From NCBI RefSeq assembly GCF_024753255.1, contig NZ_JANUHA010000008.1:174199-238198 (forward strand): DNA of 64,000 nt, in the 5' to 3' direction. Position 1 is the stretch's first letter; every line of letters begins with the position of its first letter. The position numbers and the translations under genes are program-made. This DNA is from Massilia agri. Its GTDB lineage: Bacteria; Pseudomonadota; Gammaproteobacteria; Burkholderiales; Burkholderiaceae_D. Shown here one piece after another: positions 15,823-24,828 of the stretch. The notes under the pieces are model-generated. The model did not search any database. It was not told the DNA's origin and saw only the letters and a list, made by a program, of their open reading frames with translations.

Positions 15823-17850
15823 ATGCAGCCTCGAATGACATTTCCCTGCGCCCAGCAACGGGCAGCCCAGCCCGGGGCCGCCCAGCGTGCGCGTTCCTGG
15901 CGCTGGCTGGTGCCGGTGCTGCTGGTGCTGCTGTTCCTGGCGGTGCTGGTCTGGCTGCCCTGGCAGGCGCGCCAGATGGAAGCCACCGAGCGACAGGAGC
16001 AATTGATTGCCGATACGCTCTGGGTCGAGCAGACCCTGCGCTTCGAGCTGGCGCGCAGCGAGGAAGCCCTGGCCGGCCTGGGGACCGACCTGGTCACGCG
16101 CCCGCCCTCCCCCGCCGCCCTGCAGGCGCGCTTCCAGCAGATGTTCAACAATGGCCACGAACTGATCCGCGTGGTCTGGTACGACGCCGAGGGCAAGGTC
16201 CTGGCCAGCCACGGCCTGGAACCGCCCGCCGCCCTGCCCGCGCCCACCCAGCTGGCGGCCGAGGTCGCCGCCGGCACCCGTGGCGGCCGCTACAGCGAAG
16301 TGTATGGCGCGACGGCCGCCACCTCCGGCGTGCTCGACTATGTGCTGCCGCTGTATGCGAAAGGGCGTCCGGCCGGCCGCCTGGTGGCAACCTACAGCCT
16401 GCAGATCCTGCTCGACGAGACCGTGCCCTGGTGGTTCGCCCAGGACAATGCCCTGACCCTGCTCGACCGCGACGACCAGCCGGTGGCGCGGCGCGCGGCC
16501 GGCGGCCCGGGCCGCGGCGTCTACACGCACCGGCGCGAGCTCGACCTGCCGGGCGCCCTGGTCATCCTGTCCACCGACAGCACCAAGCGCGCGCCGCAGC
16601 TGCTGCCGAACCTGCTGGTGGGCTCGGTGATCGTGCTGGCCCTGGGCCTGGTGCTGAGCCTGGGCGCCCTGTGGCGCCACATCTCGCGCACCCTCGCCGC
16701 CGAGAGCGCGCTGCGCCAGCAGATGGCCTTCCGGACCGCGATGGAAAATTCCCTGATCACCGGCCTGCGCGCGCGCGACCTCGAGGGGCGTGTAACCTAT
16801 GTCAACCGCGCCTTCTGCGAAATCGTCGGCCACCCGGCGGAGGAGCTGGTGGGCAAGAAGCCGCCCATGCCCTACTGGGCGCCGGAAGCGATGGCCGAAT
16901 ACGAGGAACGCTTCCGTGGTGTGCTGGCGGGGAATGTCACCCCGCAGTTCGAAACCGTGTTCCAGCGTCCCGACGGCGTGCGGGTGCCGGTGCTGGTATT
17001 CGAAGCGCCGCTGGTGGACGCCGACGGCCGCCAGAGCGGCTGGATGAGCTCGATCCTCGACATCACCGACCGCAAGCGCGTCGAGGAACTGAACCGCCAG
17101 CAGCAGGCCAAGCTGGAAGCGAGCGCGCGCCTGGCCACCATGGGGGAAATTTCCTCGATGTTGGCGCACGAACTGAACCAGCCGCTGGCGGCGATCTCGA
17201 GCTACACGGCGGGCGCGCTCAACGTGCTGGAGCGCAGCAGGCAGTCGGGCGAAACGCTCAATGGCGGCATGCTGCGCCACGCGCTGGAGCAGGCGCGCCA
17301 GCAGGCCCAGCGCGCCGGCCAGATCATCCGCAGCGTGCACGAATTCGTCAAGAAGCGCGAGCCGCGCCGCGAGCAGGTGACGATCCGCAGCGTGATCGAC
17401 GGCGTGCGCGCCCTGGTCGAACTGCAGGCGCGCCAGGCCGGCGTGGTGCTGCGCGTCGAGCTGCCGCCCCAGCTGCCCGCCGTGCTGGCCGACCGCGTGA
17501 TGCTGGAGCAGGTGCTGCTCAATCTCACGCGCAACGCCATCGAGGCGATGCAGGACACGGCGCCCAACCAGCGCGTGCTGCGCATCGCCGCCGCCGTCGT
17601 CGAAGACAAGGTCGCGGTGTCGGTGATCGACCGCGGCCACGGGATTCCGGAAAACGTCGCGGCCGGCCTGTTCGAGCCCTTCTATTCGACCAAGGCCGAG
17701 GGCATGGGGATGGGTTTGTCGATCTGCCGCACGGCGATCGAATTCCACGGCGGGACCCTGAGCCATGCGCCGAACCCGGGTGGCGGCACCGTGTTTACCT
17801 TTGCCCTGCCTTGTCATACAGGCCAAGCGGCGGACGGGACGCTGGGCTAA
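15823..17850 (+). CDS. membrane-bound PAS sensor histidine kinase (DctB/DctS-like)
   Basis: A 675-residue inner-membrane kinase. Transmembrane helices near 28-46 and 265-285 frame a periplasmic sensor domain of about 215 residues. A cytoplasmic PAS domain (about 300-420), a HisKA dimerisation domain with phospho-acceptor His449 (MLAHELNQPLAA) and a HATPase domain (NLTRNAIEAM, DRGHGIPENV, GMGMGLSICR) follow. The NQPLAAI box is typical of kinases that regulate dicarboxylate and TRAP transport. An earlier in-frame ATG at 15778 is less likely because it adds an atypical start. It precedes its response regulator by about 50 bases and is divergent from dctP, which suggests it controls that gene. 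Confidence 0.9.
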   Translation: MQPRMTFPCAQQRAAQPGAAQRARSWRWLVPVLLVLLFLAVLVWLPWQARQMEATERQEQLIADTLWVEQTLRFELARSEEALAGLGTDLVTRPPSPAALQARFQQMFNNGHELIRVVWYDAEGKVLASHGLEPPAALPAPTQLAAEVAAGTRGGRYSEVYGATAATSGVLDYVLPLYAKGRPAGRLVATYSLQILLDETVPWWFAQDNALTLLDRDDQPVARRAAGGPGRGVYTHRRELDLPGALVILSTDSTKRAPQLLPNLLVGSVIVLALGLVLSLGALWRHISRTLAAESALRQQMAFRTAMENSLITGLRARDLEGRVTYVNRAFCEIVGHPAEELVGKKPPMPYWAPEAMAEYEERFRGVLAGNVTPQFETVFQRPDGVRVPVLVFEAPLVDADGRQSGWMSSILDITDRKRVEELNRQQQAKLEASARLATMGEISSMLAHELNQPLAAISSYTAGALNVLERSRQSGETLNGGMLRHALEQARQQAQRAGQIIRSVHEFVKKREPRREQVTIRSVIDGVRALVELQARQAGVVLRVELPPQLPAVLADRVMLEQVLLNLTRNAIEAMQDTAPNQRVLRIAAAVVEDKVAVSVIDRGHGIPENVAAGLFEPFYSTKAEGMGMGLSICRTAIEFHGGTLSHAPNPGGGTVFTFALPCHTGQAADGTLG

Positions 17851-17902
17851 AATCCCCCCTGCACACAACAACGCGGGCACACCCCGACAGGACGGAGACC
17901 AC

Positions 17903-18484
17903 ATGCTGCACATCGTCGACGATGAAGACGTCATCCGCGACGCCCTCGCCTGGCTGGCGCAATCGCGCGGCCTGCAGGCGTGCGGCCATGCCGGCGGCCA
18001 GGCCTTCCTCGACGCCGTGGGCACGCCCGATCCGGAAGGCGACTGCGTGCTGCTGGACGTGCGCATGCCGGACATGAACGGCATCGCGGTATTCGACCAG
18101 CTGGTGGCGCGCGGCCTGCTTTCGCGCCTGCCCGTGATCTTCCTGACCGGCCACGGCGACGTGCCGATGGCGGTCGACTCGCTCAAGCGCGGCGCCTTCG
18201 ACTTCTTCGAGAAACCGTTCAACGATAATGTGCTGATGGACCGCGTCGAGGAAGCCCTGGCGGCCTCGCGCAAGGCGGCCGGGGCGGCAGCCGTGCAGGC
18301 GCGCCTGGCCACCCTGTCGGCGCGCGAGCGCGAGGTGCTGGACCTGATCCTGGCCGGGATGATGAACAAGGTCGTGGCCGATAAACTCGGCATCAGCATG
18401 CGGACGGTGGAGGTGCACCGCGCGCACATCTTCGACAAGATGCAGGTCAAAACGGCCGTCGAATTGGCCGGTCTTTTAAAGTAG
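17903..18484 (+). CDS. FixJ/NarL-type response regulator (DctR-like)
   Basis: A 193-residue regulator: a receiver domain (MLHIVDDEDV, phospho-acceptor Asp52 in LLDVRMPDMNG, conserved FFEKPF lysine) joined to a LuxR-type helix-turn-helix. The C-terminal pattern LSAREREVLDLILAGMMNKV...TVEVHRAHIFDKM is that of FixJ/DctR regulators. The start at 17903 follows GGACGGAGA. It is the partner of the kinase just upstream and the probable regulator of dctP. The stop codon TAG (18482-18484) is made by the first bases of a REP-like element, so the last residues could have been altered by its insertion. Confidence 0.92.
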   Translation: MLHIVDDEDVIRDALAWLAQSRGLQACGHAGGQAFLDAVGTPDPEGDCVLLDVRMPDMNGIAVFDQLVARGLLSRLPVIFLTGHGDVPMAVDSLKRGAFDFFEKPFNDNVLMDRVEEALAASRKAAGAAAVQARLATLSAREREVLDLILAGMMNKVVADKLGISMRTVEVHRAHIFDKMQVKTAVELAGLLK

Positions 18485-18611
18485 GGTGGACGGGGGAATT
18501 TAGTCCAGTGGACTAAATTCCCGTCCGCGCGTTCAACCACCCGGCGAATAGTCGCGCCGCATCTGTTCACAGGGGAGTTGAACGCGCGGTCGGCGAAGCC
18601 GACCACCCTAC
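18481..18611. repeat. paired inverted REP-like element, copy B
   Basis: It begins GTAGGGTGGACGGG and runs to CCGTCCGCGCGTTCAA. After a variable spacer the inverted partner reads TTGAACGCGCGGTCGG...CCGACCACCCTAC. Inside the left hairpin an extra palindrome, AATTTAGTCCAGTGGACTAAATT (described by its arms AATTTAGTCC and GGACTAAATT), enlarges the stem. It shares its outer blocks with copies A and C. Confidence 0.85.
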
Positions 18612-18716
18612 TTTTTGCATGCATGCAAGCGTCCCTGCCCTTTGCACGAAGCCTTGTAAAATCAGGCTGAACGCCTCGCCGCACTACGCCGCGAGCAATT
18701 GCATTTAGGAATACTC

Positions 18717-19094
18717 ATGAACGAAAAGACTGTCGCAGACAAAATGTTCCTGAGGACGGCTAAATCGATGCTGATCCTCAATGGCCAGGCCAACCCGGGT
18801 GTGGCGGCGCAGATGCCCGCCGAGATCGTCAAGGAGGGCGACGGACCCTTCGACGTCATCCTGCTGTTCGCCCTGAACCGCAAGGAACTCGAACAATACC
18901 TGCCCGCCGCCAAGGAGCGCCTGGGCGACAAGGGCTCCCTGTGGATCGCCTACCTCAAGCAGACCGCCTCCAAGGCAACCGACATCAACCGCGATTCCAT
19001 CAACGCCTATGCCAAGGAAAACGGCATTACCGGCGTGGCGATGATCTCGATCGACGGCGACTGGTCAGCCCTGCGCCTCAAGCGCATCGAATAG
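18717..19094 (+). CDS. conserved hypothetical protein, DUF3052-like
   Basis: The ATG at 18717 (MNEKTVADKMFLRTAKSM) gives 125 residues of a compact alpha/beta protein. The segments GPFDVILLFALNRKELEQYL and GSLWIAYLKQTA, and the ending DGDWSALRLKRIE, resemble the DUF3052 family, for which I know no biochemical function. No signal peptide or membrane helix is present. It is convergent with queG and their 3' ends overlap by 30 bases. The DUF label is tentative. Confidence 0.65.
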   Translation: MNEKTVADKMFLRTAKSMLILNGQANPGVAAQMPAEIVKEGDGPFDVILLFALNRKELEQYLPAAKERLGDKGSLWIAYLKQTASKATDINRDSINAYAKENGITGVAMISIDGDWSALRLKRIE

Positions 19095-20195
19095 GAACGA
19101 AACGTCCACGCCGTGGCGCGCCAGCGCCCATCGCACGTGCTCGCGCACCAGGCTTGATGGATGCGCGGCGCGTGCGCGCAGCGCGGCAACGATCGCCTCG
19201 CCATCCGCGCCATCCTTTCCTGCCGCATTGCCCAGCCCGACCGCCAGGTTGCGCAGCCAGCGCTCGTGGCCGATGCGACGGATCGGACTGCCCTCCATCC
19301 GCCGGTTGAATTCGTCCTCTTCCCAGGCGAACAGCGCAATCATGCCTGCATCGCCCAAGCCATTTCTCTCGTCGAAATCCGGCAGCGCGGCACGCTGCGC
19401 GAACTTGTTCCATGGGCAGGCCAGCTGGCAGTCGTCGCAACCGTAGATGCGGTTGCCGATCAGGGGCCGCAGCGCTTCCGGGATGCTGCCCTTGAGTTCG
19501 ATAGTGAGATAGGAAATGCAGCGCCGCGCATCCAGCCGGCCCGGGCCGAGGATGGCCTGGGTCGGGCAAGCGTCGATGCAGGCGCTGCAGGCGCCGCAAT
19601 GCGCGCCCGTGGGCGGGTCGACCGGCAATGGCAGGTCGACCAGGATTTCGCCGATGAAGAAGGTCGAGCCGGCGTCGCGCGCGAGCAGCAGGGTGTGCTT
19701 GCCGCGCCAGCCCAGGCCGGCCTTTTCGGCCAGCGGGAGTTCCATCACCGGCGCCGAATCGGTAAACACGCGGTAGCCGAGTTCGCCCGCTGCCGCCTTG
19801 ACCCGCTCGGCCAGGGCCTGCAGGCGGTTGCGCAGCACCTTGTGGTAGTCGCGGCCGCGTGCATACACCGAGACCACGGCAGCGCCCGGCTCGAGCTGGC
19901 GCGCCCGCTCCTGCTCGCGCCAACCGTCGTCCCGGCTCATGGGGAGGTAGTCCATGCGCGCCACGATGGCGCGCACCGTCCCCGGCACCAGCTCGTCCGG
20001 CCGCGCACGCTTCATGCCGTGGCTTGCCATATAATCCATCTCGCCGTGATAACCGGCGTCCAGCCAGGCCTGCAGGCCGGCTTCCGCATGCGCCAGGTCG
20101 ACGTCCGCGATGCGCACGTCGGCGAAACCGAGTTCGCGTCCCCATGCCTTGATGGCGCGGGCAAGTTCTGGCAAGTCAGGGGGTTTTGGCAACAT
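19065..20195 (-). CDS. queG: epoxyqueuosine reductase QueG
   Basis: A 376-residue iron-sulphur, cobalamin-dependent cytosolic enzyme that reduces epoxyqueuosine to queuosine in the anticodon wobble position of tRNA, the last step of the pathway. Two ferredoxin-like 4Fe-4S motifs are visible, CGACSACIDACPTQAI and CDDCQLACPWNKFA. The family opening GFADVRIADVDL and the YHGEMDYMASHGMKR segment are intact. The C-terminal part has HEAT-like helical segments, as in QueG. It is divergent from tsaE by 56 bases, so two tRNA-modification genes share a promoter region. Confidence 0.95.
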   Translation of the reverse strand: MLPKPPDLPELARAIKAWGRELGFADVRIADVDLAHAEAGLQAWLDAGYHGEMDYMASHGMKRARPDELVPGTVRAIVARMDYLPMSRDDGWREQERARQLEPGAAVVSVYARGRDYHKVLRNRLQALAERVKAAAGELGYRVFTDSAPVMELPLAEKAGLGWRGKHTLLLARDAGSTFFIGEILVDLPLPVDPPTGAHCGACSACIDACPTQAILGPGRLDARRCISYLTIELKGSIPEALRPLIGNRIYGCDDCQLACPWNKFAQRAALPDFDERNGLGDAGMIALFAWEEDEFNRRMEGSPIRRIGHERWLRNLAVGLGNAAGKDGADGEAIVAALRARAAHPSSLVREHVRWALARHGVDVSFLFDALEAQG

Positions 20196-20251
20196 GGCAG
20201 GATAGAACGAGGCGGCATCACCAGCCGCGATTTAACACGCTATTTTATTCG

Positions 20252-20737
20252 ATGCAGCCTTTCAAAGCCTATCTGCCCGACGAATCCGCCACCATCGCCC
20301 TGGGGCAGGCGCTCGCGCGCGCCCTCCAGCCCGGCCTGGTGATCTACCTGCATGGCGACCTCGGCGCCGGCAAGACGGCGCTCACGCGCGCCCTGATCCA
20401 GGCCAGTGGGCACACGGGCACGGTCAAAAGTCCGACCTACACCCTGTCGGAACCCTACCGGGTCACGATCGATGGCAAACCTGGCAACATCATCCACTAC
20501 GACCTCTACCGGATGTCCAGCCCCGAGGAATTCCTCGACGCGGGCTTCCGCGACGACTTCGACGGACGCAATGTCTGTATCGTCGAATGGCCCGAAAAGG
20601 GCGAGCCGGTGTTGCCGCCGCCCGACGTCCGGGTGTTGCTTAGCGTCAGTGGGCTCGGCCGTGAGGTAGAATTGCAGGCGTTGTCTCAATTGGGCCTGCT
20701 ATGCCTCGACCGTCTCGCCTACGCCCCGCCCCCCTGA
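20252..20737 (+). CDS. tsaE: tRNA threonylcarbamoyladenosine biosynthesis ATPase TsaE
   Basis: A 161-residue P-loop ATPase that drives turnover of the TsaB-TsaD complex in t6A synthesis. The ATG at 20252 (MQPFKAYLPDE) is preferred; an upstream ATG adds 22 residues not seen in the family. The Walker A motif GDLGAGKTALTRAL, VKSPTYTL, HYDLYRM and CIVEWPEKG follow the usual TsaE order. The last 37 bases overlap the start of amiC, the common TsaE-AmiC/AmiB arrangement in proteobacteria. Confidence 0.94.
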   Translation: MQPFKAYLPDESATIALGQALARALQPGLVIYLHGDLGAGKTALTRALIQASGHTGTVKSPTYTLSEPYRVTIDGKPGNIIHYDLYRMSSPEEFLDAGFRDDFDGRNVCIVEWPEKGEPVLPPPDVRVLLSVSGLGREVELQALSQLGLLCLDRLAYAPPP

Positions 20738-22122
20738 CTCCCGGTTCACCGCACCGACGCACCCTGCTCAAGGCCGGCGGCACCCTGCTGCTGTCCGTGT
20801 TGACGCCGCTGCCGGCCAGCGCCACGCAGATCATGGCCGTGCGCGTCTGGCCTGCGCCCGACTACACCCGCGTCACGCTGGAAAACGACAGCGCGCTGAA
20901 AACCACGCACTTCCTGGTGCCCGATCCGCCGCGCCTGGTGGTGGACATCGACGGCCTGGTCCTGAACAACACCCTGAAAAGCCTGGTGGCCAAGGTCGAA
21001 CCGAACGACCCCTACATCAAGCAGGTGCGCGTCGGCCAGAACCGGCCGAACGTGGTGCGCCTGGTGTTCGACCTGAAGGAAGAGATCAAGCCGGAAGTCT
21101 TTACACTGGCGCCGGTGGCAGGCTACCAGCACCGCCTGGTCTTCGACCTGTATCCGCTCAAGCCCGTGGACCCGATCGCGGCCATGATCCGCAAGGGCGA
21201 GTGGACCACCGACGACACCCCGGCTGCGGCCGCGAGCAGCGCCAACCCCGCCTCGCCCCTGCCGGCCACGCCGCCGGCCCAGACCGAGGTCGTTCCGGAC
21301 GCCATCGCCAAACTGGAATCCGAGATGTCGGCCCTGAACGGCACGCCGCCGTCGCAGCCGGTCCAGCCGACGCCAGGCAGGCAGGTCGCCAGGGCGCCCG
21401 CGCAGAAAGTGGTGCGCATGGTGACCATCGCCCTCGACCCCGGCCATGGCGGCGAAGATCCGGGCGCCATCGGCGCCACCGGCGCGCGCGAAAAGGACAT
21501 CGTGCTGGCGGTTGCCAAGCGCCTCAAGGCGAAGCTCGAGCAGCTGCCCAACACGCGCGTGATGCTCACCCGCGACGGCGACTACTTCGTCCCCCTCGGC
21601 CAGCGCGTGCAGAAGGCGCGCCAGGTGCAGGCCGACCTGTTCGTGTCGATCCACGCGGACGCCTGGATCTCGCCGACGGCGCGCGGCTCCTCGGTCTTCG
21701 TGCTGTCCGAGAAGGGCGCGAGTTCCAGCGCGGCGCGCTGGCTGGCGAACGACCAGAACAAGGCCGACCTGATCGGCGGCGCCAACGCCGCGGTGCAGGA
21801 CAAGGTACTCGCCAGCGTGTTGTTCGACCTGTCGACCACGGCCCAGATCAACGACAGCCTGAAGGTCGGCAAGGCCGTCCTGAAGGAGATCGGCGGCATC
21901 AACCGCCTGCACAAGGCGGCCGTCGAGCAGGCCGGCTTCGCCGTGCTCAAGGCGCCGGACATCCCGTCCATCCTGGTCGAAACCGCCTTCATTTCCAACC
22001 CCGACGAAGAGGCGAAGTTGCGCGACGACGGCTACCAGAACCAGCTGGCCGACGCCATCACCAAGGGCATCAAGCGCTACTTCGCCGACAATCCACCGAT
22101 GGCCAAGAGCCGCCAGACCTGA
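20701..22122 (+). CDS. amiC: N-acetylmuramoyl-L-alanine amidase AmiC
   Basis: A 473-residue periplasmic enzyme that cleaves septal peptidoglycan between MurNAc and L-Ala during cell separation. The N-terminus contains a twin-arginine signal (HRRTLLKAGG then a hydrophobic run to PASA), as in E. coli AmiC. An AMIN domain (about 40-145) should target it to the septum. A Pro/Ala-rich linker leads to a zinc Amidase_3 domain (about 240-460) with LDPGHGGEDPGAIG, the zinc-binding glutamate region, SIHADAW and ILVETAFISN. The start overlaps tsaE by 37 bases, so expression is probably coupled. Activation by an EnvC/NlpD-type protein is expected from the family. Confidence 0.95.
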   Translation: MPRPSRLRPAPLTPGSPHRRTLLKAGGTLLLSVLTPLPASATQIMAVRVWPAPDYTRVTLENDSALKTTHFLVPDPPRLVVDIDGLVLNNTLKSLVAKVEPNDPYIKQVRVGQNRPNVVRLVFDLKEEIKPEVFTLAPVAGYQHRLVFDLYPLKPVDPIAAMIRKGEWTTDDTPAAAASSANPASPLPATPPAQTEVVPDAIAKLESEMSALNGTPPSQPVQPTPGRQVARAPAQKVVRMVTIALDPGHGGEDPGAIGATGAREKDIVLAVAKRLKAKLEQLPNTRVMLTRDGDYFVPLGQRVQKARQVQADLFVSIHADAWISPTARGSSVFVLSEKGASSSAARWLANDQNKADLIGGANAAVQDKVLASVLFDLSTTAQINDSLKVGKAVLKEIGGINRLHKAAVEQAGFAVLKAPDIPSILVETAFISNPDEEAKLRDDGYQNQLADAITKGIKRYFADNPPMAKSRQT

Positions 22123-22130
22123 TATCGCCC

Positions 22131-22925
22131 ATGACCCACGCCACCGCCACCACCTTCGGGCAGCTGCCCGCCATCCGCATCGCGGCGCCCGACGGCGCCC
22201 AGGCCATCGTGACGCTGTACGGCGCCCACCTGGTCTCGTGGACGGGGGCCGATGGCAACGAAGGCATGTTCCTCAGCACGCAGTCGGCGATGGACGGCAG
22301 CAAGGCGATCCGCGGCGGCGTGCCGGTGATCTTCCCGCAGTTCGCGGAACGCGGCGCCGGCATGCGCCATGGCTTTGCGCGCGTGAGCACCTGGGAACTG
22401 GCCGGCAGCGGCCTGGACGGCGGCACGGCCTGGGCCGAATTCGCGCTGGCGCCGCGCATGCTTGCCGAACCTGTCCGCCAGGCCTGGCCGCATGACTTCG
22501 CGCTGCTGCTGCGCGTGGCGGTCTGCGCCAACGAGCTGGCGATGACGCTCACCGTGCGCAACGAGGGCAGCATGCCCTTCCCCTTCTCCGCGGCCCTGCA
22601 CACCTATTACCTGGTGCCGGACGTGTGCGAGGTGCGCATCGAAGGCATTTCCTCGGACGAGATCTCGATCATCGACAAGCTCGACAAGGTCTATCCTCAC
22701 GTGACGGGACGGGCCACCCTGGCCACCGGCGAACGCACGCTGTTGCTGGAACAGGGCGGCTTCCTGGACGCAGTCGTGTGGAATCCGGGGGCGCTGGATA
22801 CCGCGGCCCTGTCGGACATGGCGGACGACGAGTACAAACGCTTCGTGTGCATCGAGCCGGCCCTGCTCGAGCCGCATACCCTGGCGCCGGGCCAGGCCTG
22901 GACCGGAAACTACCGCGTCAGCTGA
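22131..22925 (+). CDS. D-hexose-6-phosphate mutarotase (YeaD-like aldose 1-epimerase family)
   Basis: A 264-residue cytosolic protein that interconverts alpha and beta anomers of hexose 6-phosphates. It has the galactose-mutarotase beta-sandwich pattern: VTLYGAHLVSWTG, GSKAIRGGVPVIFPQFAERG, the catalytic histidine region RHGFAR, AALHTYYLV and a C-terminal FVCIEPALLEPHTLAPGQ with the catalytic glutamate. It begins 8 bases after amiC and is likely co-transcribed, although no functional link is known. The gene-family assignment is firm. The exact sugar is inferred from the family. Confidence 0.9.
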   Translation: MTHATATTFGQLPAIRIAAPDGAQAIVTLYGAHLVSWTGADGNEGMFLSTQSAMDGSKAIRGGVPVIFPQFAERGAGMRHGFARVSTWELAGSGLDGGTAWAEFALAPRMLAEPVRQAWPHDFALLLRVAVCANELAMTLTVRNEGSMPFPFSAALHTYYLVPDVCEVRIEGISSDEISIIDKLDKVYPHVTGRATLATGERTLLLEQGGFLDAVVWNPGALDTAALSDMADDEYKRFVCIEPALLEPHTLAPGQAWTGNYRVS

Positions 22926-23012
22926 ACGGCGCCGGCCGGCGGGCCGTCAATATATCCGGAAAGTTTCCTCCGTGATAAATTGGACAGATTATTAACCGCT
23001 CCCGCCCGCCAG

Positions 23013-24731
23013 ATGAAAAAGATCGCGATCGCCACTGCCGCCAGCTCCCTGCTGGCCGCCTGCGCCACCACGACGCCGCCTCCTGCGCTCACGTCCTACA
23101 CCGTCGATTCCGGCGTCGCCCGCAGTCCCGACCAACTGGCGCTCAGCTTCGAGAAGGCCGACCTGAACATCCGGGTGGAGCCGAAGACCCGCAGCATCCA
23201 GGGCGACGCCCTGCTGACCTTCGGCACCCGCCAGCCGGTCGACCGCATCGAGCTCGACCTCGACCGCAACCTGCCAATCGAGGCCATCGAGGTCGACGGC
23301 CAGGCGCTGGCAGGCGGCAGCTGGAGCAATCCGGAAGGCCGCCTCACCGTCAGGCTGCCGCAGCGCCTGGAACCGGGCAAGCAGACCACGATCCGCGTGC
23401 GCTACCGCGGCACGCCGCACGTGGCCAGGAACGCCCCTTGGGACGGCGGCTTCGTCTGGTCGCAAACGCCCGATGGCCAGCCCTGGGTGGCCAGCGCCGT
23501 GCAGGGCGAAGGCTGCGACCTGTTCTGGCCCTGCATCGACCATCCGACCGGCAAACCGAAGCAGGTCGACCAGCACTTCACCGTGCCCGCCCCCCTGGTC
23601 GCGGCCGGCGCAGGCGTCGCGATGGGCATGGACGAGAAAGACGGCTGGCGCACCTGGCACTGGTCGACCAGGAACCCCAGCACCTACGGCATCTCGATCA
23701 ACGTCGGCCCGTATAAACTCCTGGAAGGGAATTACGCCAGCCGCTACGGCAACACGGTCCCGCTGCGCTTCTGGTACCTGCCGCAGAACGACAAGCAGGC
23801 CGCGGAGCTGTTCAAGGAATTCCCGCAGATGCTGGAGTTCTTCGAGCGCACCATCGGCCCCTACCCCTTCGGCTACGAGAAGATGGGCGTGGTCGAGACC
23901 CCGCACAAGGGCATGGAGCACCAGACCATCAATGCCTACGGCAACAAGTACGCCAAGACGCAGTACGGCTACGACGAGCTGCTGCAGCACGAACTCGCCC
24001 ACGAATGGTTCGGCAACCAGCTGACCAATGCCGACTGGGACGATATGTGGCTGCACGAGGGCCTGGGCACCTATATGCAGCCGCTCTACATGCAGTACCT
24101 GCGCGGCCAGCAGGCCTACTTCGCCGAGCTGATGGCGCAGCGCGCCGGTATCCAGAACAAGGCGCCTATCGTCTCGGGCAAGCCGCGCACCGAGGGCCAG
24201 GTGTATTCCACCGAACGCGGTGGACCGGGCCAGGACATCTACACCAAGGGCGCGCTCGTGATGCACACGCTGCGCGGCGTGATGGGCGACGAGGCCTTCT
24301 TCCGCACCGTCCGGACCAGCGTCTATGGCACCCCCGACCCGCGCCCCGGCAACTTCGAGCCGCGCCTGGGCACGACGAAGGAATTCATGGAGATTGCCAA
24401 ACGCGAGAGCGGGCGCGACCTGGACTGGTTCTTCCAGGCCTATCTCTATCAGGCGGCCCTGCCGGACCTGCAGGCCACCCGCAGCGGCAACACCCTGAAC
24501 CTGGCGTGGAAGACGGAGAAGGACACGCCCTTCCCGATGCCGGTCGAAGTGCGCGTGGGCGAGCGCATCGTGAACGTGCCGATGACGGACGGGCGCGGGA
24601 GTGTGCAGCTGGAGGAAGGCGCGCATTACGTCCTCGATCCGAATTCGAAGATCCTGCGCCGCGAGCCGCATATCGAGCGTTATCAGGCGTATCGGGAAGA
24701 GCAGCGCAAGAAGCGCAGCGCGGCAAAGTAA
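23013..24731 (+). CDS. M1-family zinc metallopeptidase, lipoprotein
   Basis: The ATG at 23013 opens a lipoprotein signal (MKKIAIATAASSLLAAC, lipobox LLAAC), so the 572-residue protein should be lipid-anchored in the cell envelope. The N-terminal beta-rich domain is followed by a thermolysin-like domain with the zinc motif HELAHEWFGNQ, the third ligand in WLHEGLGTYM and the substrate-binding GMEHQTINAYG, a variant of the family's GAMEN motif. It lacks the long C-terminal helical domain of PepN and so resembles the shorter bacterial M1 peptidases. Natural substrates are unknown. It stands alone downstream of the mutarotase gene and is convergent with the gene at 24829. Confidence 0.9.
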   Translation: MKKIAIATAASSLLAACATTTPPPALTSYTVDSGVARSPDQLALSFEKADLNIRVEPKTRSIQGDALLTFGTRQPVDRIELDLDRNLPIEAIEVDGQALAGGSWSNPEGRLTVRLPQRLEPGKQTTIRVRYRGTPHVARNAPWDGGFVWSQTPDGQPWVASAVQGEGCDLFWPCIDHPTGKPKQVDQHFTVPAPLVAAGAGVAMGMDEKDGWRTWHWSTRNPSTYGISINVGPYKLLEGNYASRYGNTVPLRFWYLPQNDKQAAELFKEFPQMLEFFERTIGPYPFGYEKMGVVETPHKGMEHQTINAYGNKYAKTQYGYDELLQHELAHEWFGNQLTNADWDDMWLHEGLGTYMQPLYMQYLRGQQAYFAELMAQRAGIQNKAPIVSGKPRTEGQVYSTERGGPGQDIYTKGALVMHTLRGVMGDEAFFRTVRTSVYGTPDPRPGNFEPRLGTTKEFMEIAKRESGRDLDWFFQAYLYQAALPDLQATRSGNTLNLAWKTEKDTPFPMPVEVRVGERIVNVPMTDGRGSVQLEEGAHYVLDPNSKILRREPHIERYQAYREEQRKKRSAAK

Positions 24732-24828
24732 TCGCCGGGCAGCCGGGCGGCCTCCTGCCTTAGCGGGGGGCGCTGGCCTGCCGGTGCTGGCGCCGCCTCG
24801 AAAACGGCCTCAGCTCAGGCATTTGCGC

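Noticed and set aside
15019..18684. Open minus-strand frame of 1221 codons
   Set aside because: It overlaps the dctP, histidine kinase and response regulator genes, whose frames carry clear domains. High G+C makes stop codons rare in this opposite frame.
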